Shown piece after piece: positions 60,955 through 64,000 of a stretch of DNA of 64,000 nucleotides. Under the pieces are notes generated by a model. That model did not search any database. It was not told the origin of the DNA and saw nothing but the letters and a program-made list of their open reading frames with translations. Within the stretch, counting starts at the first letter, position 1. Each line of letters begins with the position of its first letter. The stretch is taken from contig NZ_RCCS01000008.1 of the NCBI RefSeq assembly GCF_003664185.1, positions 62,001-126,000 of the forward strand, in the 5' to 3' direction. A program made the translations under genes and the position numbers. The DNA is from Tenacibaculum discolor (GTDB taxonomy: Bacteria; Bacteroidota; Bacteroidia; Flavobacteriales; Flavobacteriaceae).

Positions 60955-62226
60955 ATGCTTAATAGGTTAACAAAAATAAAAGCGGGTGCTTTACAGTATG
61001 TTTTGGTAATTTCAGTTATCATTGCTATTATATTACTAACCTTCATCCTGTTAATTAACTTACAAAACAAACTATCTGTAAAGCACCTTTTCTACAAACA
61101 AGCCATTTTAAACGTTAATTACGGATTTGATTACTTATCAAATAAAGATATAGAATATAATCAAATCTTAACAAAACAATTTTCAGATAACATTAAAGAA
61201 TCTACATTTATTTTAAAAAAAAAATGGGGTCTTTTCGAAATAGGATCTATTACATCTAAAGTAGGACAAGAATATTTTCAAAAACTAGGCCTTTTAGGAT
61301 GGTGGCAAGATAAAAGAAAAGCTCTTTACCTTCAAGATAATAATACTCCGTTAGTTATGGTTGGAGATGCTAAAATAGTAGGCGATGTTTTTTTACCTAA
61401 AAGAGGTATCAAAACAGGAAATATTGGAGGTACTTCATTTTACAACAACAAACTAATTGAAGGAGTTAAACATACAAGCACTAATAAACTACCACAAATA
61501 TCCAACTCTGCAGTAATAGAACAACTATTAAAACACTACTATTTAAATGACTCTATTCAAATCTTTGAGCTAGAAGAAAATCTTAATATCATACAATCAT
61601 TTAATAAAAAAACATTTTTACACGAAACAACTTCCAGCATTTATCTTCAAAATATTTCTTTAAAAGGTAATATTATAGTGAGGTCTGATAGAAAAATAAC
61701 AATTGCTGCTTCAGCTAAATTAAATGACATTATTCTTATTGCTCCTGAAATCGTCTTAGAAAAAAATGTAACAGGAAATTTTCAAGCTTTTGCTACCAAA
61801 ACGATAACTGTTAATGAAAACTGTAAAATTAATTATCCATCCTCCTTGGTTCTTCTTTTAAAGAGTGATGAAGCTAAAAAAAATCAAAAAGAAAATAAAA
61901 TAGAATTAAAACAAGGAGTCATCTTTAAAGGAGTGATGATATATAAAAAAGAAAATAGTGAACTACAACAAAGCAATTATAATCCTCAAATAATTATTAA
62001 AGAAGAAGCTATAGTTACAGGAGAAGTCTATTGTGAAGCTAACCTAGAACTACTTGGAGAAGTAAAAGGGATGGTAATAACAAAAAACTTTATAACCAAC
62101 CAACAAGGAAGTACTTATATAAATCACATATTAAACGGTAAGATTAACGCAAATAAACTCCCTACACAATATGTAGGAATGAACTTAAACTCTAATAATC
62201 AAAATATAGCTAAATGGTTATATTAA
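60955..62226 (+). CDS. GspK/PilX-position protein with beta-helix domain
   Basis: 423 residues. The N-terminus KAGALQYVLVISVIIAIILL resembles a GspK/PilX leader (cleavage after Gly, no Glu at +5). The rest has short strand repeats: GDAKIVGDVFLP, YLQNISLKGNIIVRS, KLNDIILIAPEIVLEKNV and EEAIVTGEVYCEANLELLGEVKG, resembling the polymer-forming bactofilin or beta-helix fold. In GspK a Ca-binding alpha/beta domain would be expected. The gene lies between the GspC/PilP-like gene and two pseudopilin genes. Confidence 0.7.
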   Translation: MLNRLTKIKAGALQYVLVISVIIAIILLTFILLINLQNKLSVKHLFYKQAILNVNYGFDYLSNKDIEYNQILTKQFSDNIKESTFILKKKWGLFEIGSITSKVGQEYFQKLGLLGWWQDKRKALYLQDNNTPLVMVGDAKIVGDVFLPKRGIKTGNIGGTSFYNNKLIEGVKHTSTNKLPQISNSAVIEQLLKHYYLNDSIQIFELEENLNIIQSFNKKTFLHETTSSIYLQNISLKGNIIVRSDRKITIAASAKLNDIILIAPEIVLEKNVTGNFQAFATKTITVNENCKINYPSSLVLLLKSDEAKKNQKENKIELKQGVIFKGVMIYKKENSELQQSNYNPQIIIKEEAIVTGEVYCEANLELLGEVKGMVITKNFITNQQGSTYINHILNGKINANKLPTQYVGMNLNSNNQNIAKWLY

Positions 62227-62555
62227 AAAAAATAAAAGCATCGTCGTTGAATGAAGTAATAATAGCAACTATTGTTATTGTTTTAGTTTTTGGTATAGCT
62301 ATAGCTATACTTAACAACATTATGCAAAATACAATTCGTAAGAATACTAAAGCGGCAAATTCAAAGCTAAGTGAAATAGTATATCAATATCAACATGCAT
62401 TAATTAAACTTCCTTATAGCAATAATGAAGGAGATTGGTTAATTCATATTTCTAAACAAAACAATAATAATTTAAATGAAATTGAATTTGAAATAACCTC
62501 TAAAAAAACAAATACAACAGTTTCAAGAAAAATTATTGATTATGAAAAAAATTAA
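62214..62555 (+). CDS. Pseudopilin (GspI/PilV-like)
   Basis: 113 residues. MVILKKIKASSLNEVIIATIVIVLV is a prepilin leader: basic, cleaved after Ala, Glu at +5, then a hydrophobic helix. SLNEVIIA resembles the GspI/PilV signature. It overlaps the upstream gene by 13 bases, so expression is coupled. The rest is a small polar domain with NNEGDWLIHI. The Ala at -1 is less usual than Gly. Confidence 0.75.
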   Translation: MVILKKIKASSLNEVIIATIVIVLVFGIAIAILNNIMQNTIRKNTKAANSKLSEIVYQYQHALIKLPYSNNEGDWLIHISKQNNNNLNEIEFEITSKKTNTTVSRKIIDYEKN

Positions 62556-62991
62556 AGCTTTTACATTAACTGAGCTTCTTGTAGTAATGGTTGTATCAAC
62601 TATAGTGATATCTTTAGCTTTTTTAGTATTAACAATGATTCAAAAACAAACACAAAGCATTAAAATCAACTTAAACAAAAAACAAACCATAGAAAATTTA
62701 GACAAGGTACTATGGAAAGATTTTAATGAAGCTAATACTGTTTTTTTTAAGAAAGAACTTCTTTCTTTTGAAAAAGAGTTAGATACCATAACATATACTT
62801 TTCAGGAAAAAGTAATTATCAGAAAAAAAGATAGCTTTTTAATTCAAACTAATAATAAAACTTTCTTTTTAGATGGTTTGAAAGTTATAAATGGGCCTAT
62901 TGACGCCTTAAAATTAGAATTTGAAAACACTTACAATAATCAGAAATTATTTGTAAACAGAGTAAAAAGTGCTTCATTTTATATAAATTAA
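62542..62991 (+). CDS. Pseudopilin (GspJ/PilW-like)
   Basis: 149 residues from ATG 62542 (MKKIKAFTLTELLVVMVVSTIVI), chosen over the frame extension at TTG 62536. KAFTLTELLVVM is a canonical prepilin motif with cleavage at Ala/Phe and Glu at +5, and FTLTELLV resembles GspJ/PilW and GspH. C-terminal part shows DKVLWKDFNEANTVFFKKE, similar to GspJ strand/linker parts. It overlaps the previous gene by 14 bases. Confidence 0.8.
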   Translation: MKKIKAFTLTELLVVMVVSTIVISLAFLVLTMIQKQTQSIKINLNKKQTIENLDKVLWKDFNEANTVFFKKELLSFEKELDTITYTFQEKVIIRKKDSFLIQTNNKTFFLDGLKVINGPIDALKLEFENTYNNQKLFVNRVKSASFYIN

Positions 62992-62994
62992 AGA

Positions 62995-64000
62995 ATGGGA
63001 TTTCAAATAGAAAACATTAAAGAATCTAAAGAAAAAACTTTTGATTTTGATAAGTTATTAAAAAAAGAAATAAACTTATTTGGAAAATCATTTTCTAACA
63101 AAAAGAAAGAAAGTTTTTACACAGAGTTGTATGTACTTTTACAAGCTGGACTGGAATTAAAAGATGCATTAGAGTTAATTTCAAAAGAGCAAAAAAAAGA
63201 AACAGACGAACAGTTAATTGAATCTATTATTGAAAAACTTATTTCTGGAAAAAATTTTTCAGAAGCTTTACAAGAAAAAAAGCTTTTCTCTACTTATGAA
63301 TATGTTTCAATTCAAATAGGAGAAAGAACAGGAACTCTAAATAAAGTTATAGAAGAATTAGGTAATTATTTCAAAAAGAAAAATGAGCAGAAAAGAACTG
63401 TTTTAAACGCTCTCTCCTATCCTATTATAATTCTTACAACTGCATTTTTAGCTGTAGGCTTTATGTTACAATTCGTAGTACCTATGTTTGCTGATATTTT
63501 TAAACAAAATAATGTTGAACTTCCTTGGATTACTACTAAAATTATAATGATTTCAAACTTTTTCAAAAACTATTACTGGGTTCTATTTTTAGTAATTGTA
63601 ATTACAGTAGTTTTAAGAAAGTTTTTCAAAAATACACTATGGTATCAAAGAATTAGTTCTAAAATAATTTTAAGACTACCTTTTATTGGTGAATTTGTAA
63701 AAAAAGTAAAGGTTGCTCAATTTACACAAGCACTCTCTTTACTTATAGGTGCTAAAGTTCCTTTATTAAATGGCATTCAACTTACACAGAAAATGATTAA
63801 CTTCTATCCCTTGCAACAAGCCTTAAACAATATAGAAAATGACATCTTAGTAGGAAAAACATTATCAGAAAGCATAAAAAAACATTCTATTTTCGATTCA
63901 AAAATGATTTCTTTAACTAAAGTTGCAGAAGAAACAAACCAAAATCAGGTTATTTTTGAGCGATTGACAACCCAATATAATAAAGATGTAGAGTATAAAT
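62995..64000 (+). CDS. gspF: GspF/PilC-type platform protein, truncated by the window edge
   Basis: 335 codons are present and the frame is still open at the right edge. The GspF cytoplasmic domain FYTELYVLLQAGLELKDALELI and the helix KRTVLNALSYPIIILTTAF are diagnostic, followed by FVVPMFADIFKQNNVELPWIT and a second repeat with AQFTQALSLLIGAKVPLLNGI. It forms the inner-membrane platform for the pseudopilus. ATG at 62995 follows the previous stop by three bases. Confidence 0.92.
   Translation, partial: MGFQIENIKESKEKTFDFDKLLKKEINLFGKSFSNKKKESFYTELYVLLQAGLELKDALELISKEQKKETDEQLIESIIEKLISGKNFSEALQEKKLFSTYEYVSIQIGERTGTLNKVIEELGNYFKKKNEQKRTVLNALSYPIIILTTAFLAVGFMLQFVVPMFADIFKQNNVELPWITTKIIMISNFFKNYYWVLFLVIVITVVLRKFFKNTLWYQRISSKIILRLPFIGEFVKKVKVAQFTQALSLLIGAKVPLLNGIQLTQKMINFYPLQQALNNIENDILVGKTLSESIKKHSIFDSKMISLTKVAEETNQNQVIFERLTTQYNKDVEYK

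Overview
This 64 kb window is AT-rich chromosomal DNA from a member of the Bacteroidota, most likely a (marine) Flavobacteriaceae of the Tenacibaculum/Polaribacter kind. The reasons are: TAnnTTTG -7 promoter boxes, weak or absent Shine-Dalgarno sequences, DUF2807/DUF1573/DUF1343/DUF4236 families, TPR-histidine kinases, ParE and guaB proteins with flavobacterial N-termini, and intergenic repeats of the type scattered through flavobacterial genomes. The genus is an inference. I saw no tRNA, rRNA, CRISPR array, insertion sequence or prophage.

Layout. (1) 1-278: the start of parE (topoisomerase IV B), running off the left edge. (2) 337-7975: an accessory region, all on the minus strand, of small, mostly secreted or membrane proteins. 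It includes a nine-gene operon (YxC lipoprotein, voltage-gated channel, DUF4236, DUF6804, TerB, coiled-coil membrane protein, VWA lipoprotein, thermonuclease, small secreted protein) and short units (YegP/DUF1508; Cys-rich SH3; 49-aa protein-DUF4177-YidD; lipoprotein). Each unit starts from the same promoter module, GTTTT(G/C)TG-N12-TAnnTTTG (GTTTTGTT in the longest unit), placed directly after a CCGTAGGG-type palindrome. (3) 8080-8807: a gene remnant, a 23-bp triplicate repeat and intergenic repeats. (4) 8808-12944: a TPR-histidine kinase/response regulator pair with two tiny acidic-tailed secreted proteins and an orphan membrane protein. (5) 13015-25364: guaB, a small plus-strand cluster, a second TPR kinase with a LytTR regulator and a novel 175-aa protein, an FMN-binding protein with a membrane partner, a porin, a 5'-nucleotidase, a zincin and HMG-CoA lyase. 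(6) 25568-28474: an ECF sigma/anti-sigma operon with two beta-helix surface proteins. (7) 28542-39690: housekeeping genes (valS, aminotransferase, murB, aquaporin, lipA), plus a second ECF sigma and an Nramp-like carrier lacking the usual metal motif. (8) 39927-50482: two cystathionine beta-synthase/cysteine synthase paralogues, a LolE-like permease, NamZ, two HxlR regulators next to their probable targets, and a prolyl-oligopeptidase. (9) 50556-58537: ybaB and two small membrane proteins, then the conserved DUF58-MoxR-DUF4350-DUF4129-membrane protein-SpoIIM / RDD cluster. (10) 58631-64000: a type II secretion/type IV pilus-like assembly operon (A24 peptidase, GspE, GspC/PilP-like, a beta-helix GspK-like protein, GspI-like and GspJ-like pseudopilins, GspF), cut by the right edge.

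The two places most worth following are the pilus/T2SS-like operon, whose GspK-position protein carries a bactofilin-like beta-helix instead of a normal GspK body, and the repeated promoter cassette that appears to co-regulate the small accessory genes at 0.3-8 kb. Many start codons were moved from the longest open frame (for example guaB, the aminotransferase, the MoxR ATPase, the cysteine synthase and the first kinase); the reasons are given in the entries.
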